Shown here: positions 6,445-6,648 of the stretch, in pieces
Layout of the letters: each line of letters begins with the position of its first letter
Numbering within the stretch: position 1 is the first letter of the stretch
Source: Methanosarcinales archaeon
GTDB taxonomy: Archaea > Halobacteriota > Methanosarcinia > Methanosarcinales > Methanogasteraceae
DNA: 6,648 nucleotides
NCBI GenBank assembly: GCA_012961645.1
Contig: DTYY01000297.1
Coordinates: 1 to 6,648, forward strand
Reading direction: 5' to 3'
Made by a program: the position numbers and the translations under genes
Notes under the pieces: generated by a model
Database searches by the model: none
What the model saw: only the letters and a program-made list of their open reading frames with translations
What the model was told of the DNA's origin: nothing

Positions 6445-6579
6445 GTTCTTGCCGCAATTCGAGCATATGCGGCTGCTCGCATCCAAAATGGACTATTTTT
6501 GTAGTTCCACAATGTTTGCATTTGTAGGCAAAGAATCCGCAGACCCAATCGTCCTATCTTCAAAAATGTGCCGGACATT
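6445..6579 (-). pseudogene. Zinc-binding fragment of an IS91-type transposase, frameshifted
   Basis: On the minus strand CGFFAYKCKHCGTTKIVHFGC (codons from 6541 down to 6479) is followed one frame over by SRICSNCGKNR. Removing one base near 6478-6475 joins them as a C-x2-C...C-x4-C-x2-C cysteine array. This is the pattern of the transposase zinc-binding domain of IS91-like elements (family form: YxCxxCG...FxCKSRxCPSCG). Upstream, NVRHIFED in another frame may belong to the same protein. The catalytic tyrosine domain is missing. The tail runs into the gamma-glutamyltransferase fragment of the other strand near 6441, so this looks like a leftover end of an element. A different zinc-ribbon protein is possible. 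Confidence 0.5.
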
Positions 6580-6613
6580 GAGAGGGTATCAACGAAGACA
6601 AAGGAGAACTGCG

Positions 6614-6648
6614 ATGATCACCGATTTTCGCAGGCTGTTTAACCGTCA
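6614..6648 (+). CDS. 5' end of a gene running out of the window
   Basis: AGGAG at 6602-6606, then 7 nt, then ATG, encoding MITDFRRLFNR to the window edge. A TGA in another frame (6615-6617) overlaps the ATG as ATGA and closes a short frame reading EGINEDKGELR from 6582, possibly the remnant of an upstream partner. Too little protein is visible to suggest a function. Confidence 0.45.
   Translation, partial: MITDFRRLFNR

Noticed and set aside
6336..6578. An 80-codon minus-strand frame at the right end as a gene
   Set aside because: It crosses three frames' worth of better-explained sequence: the zinc motif of the IS91-like fragment and the antisense of the gamma-glutamyltransferase fragment.
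1..6648. CRISPR array, tRNA or rRNA gene
   Set aside because: No regularly spaced direct repeats, no cloverleaf-like sequence with a T-arm GTTCRA motif in context, and no rRNA-like segment were seen.

Overview
The window looks archaeal, most likely from a methanogen-related euryarchaeon (Halobacteriota-type). This is an inference from several features. The promoter has a TATA box, ribosome binding sites are of the GGAGGT/GGGGTG type, and genes overlap by ATGA. The homoserine O-acetyltransferase carries a C-terminal CBS pair, and the insertion sequence is of the ISH8 subgroup of IS4, which is common in haloarchaea and Methanosarcina. Species cannot be assigned from the sequence alone.

Left part (about 94-3950, minus strand): an intact, tightly packed operon transcribed right to left. 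It runs metY (O-acetylhomoserine sulfhydrylase, TTG start), then metX with a CBS pair (28-bp overlap with metY), then a radical SAM protein of unknown role (ATGA overlap with metX). MetX acetylates homoserine and MetY exchanges the acetate for sulfide to give homocysteine, the methionine precursor. The radical SAM enzyme is translationally coupled to this pathway but its reaction is unknown. The promoter has a clear TATA box. A 24-bp near-perfect palindrome abuts and slightly overlaps it, placed as a repressor operator would be. The roughly 80-nt leader has an 8-bp inverted repeat whose inner arm touches the Shine-Dalgarno sequence.

Middle part (3994-5275): a decayed ISH8-type IS4-family insertion sequence bounded by 18-bp imperfect terminal inverted repeats (15 of 18 matching). 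Its transposase can be read nearly end to end on the minus strand. It carries an early stop, an internal deletion of roughly 40-50 codons and two single-base insertions in G/C runs. One end lies about 47 bp upstream of the metY TATA box.

Right part (5276-6648): a scar zone. Twelve bases beyond the insertion sequence begins a D-Ala-D-Ala-ligase-like ATP-grasp fragment that has lost both ends. An intact, visibly AT-rich GNAT acetyltransferase follows. Next come a frameshifted N-terminal fragment of a gamma-glutamyltransferase and, in the opposite direction, a frameshifted zinc-binding-domain fragment resembling IS91-type transposases. A new gene with a good ribosome binding site starts at 6614 and leaves the window. 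Overall, a conserved methionine-biosynthesis operon sits next to a degenerate, transposon-worked accessory region.
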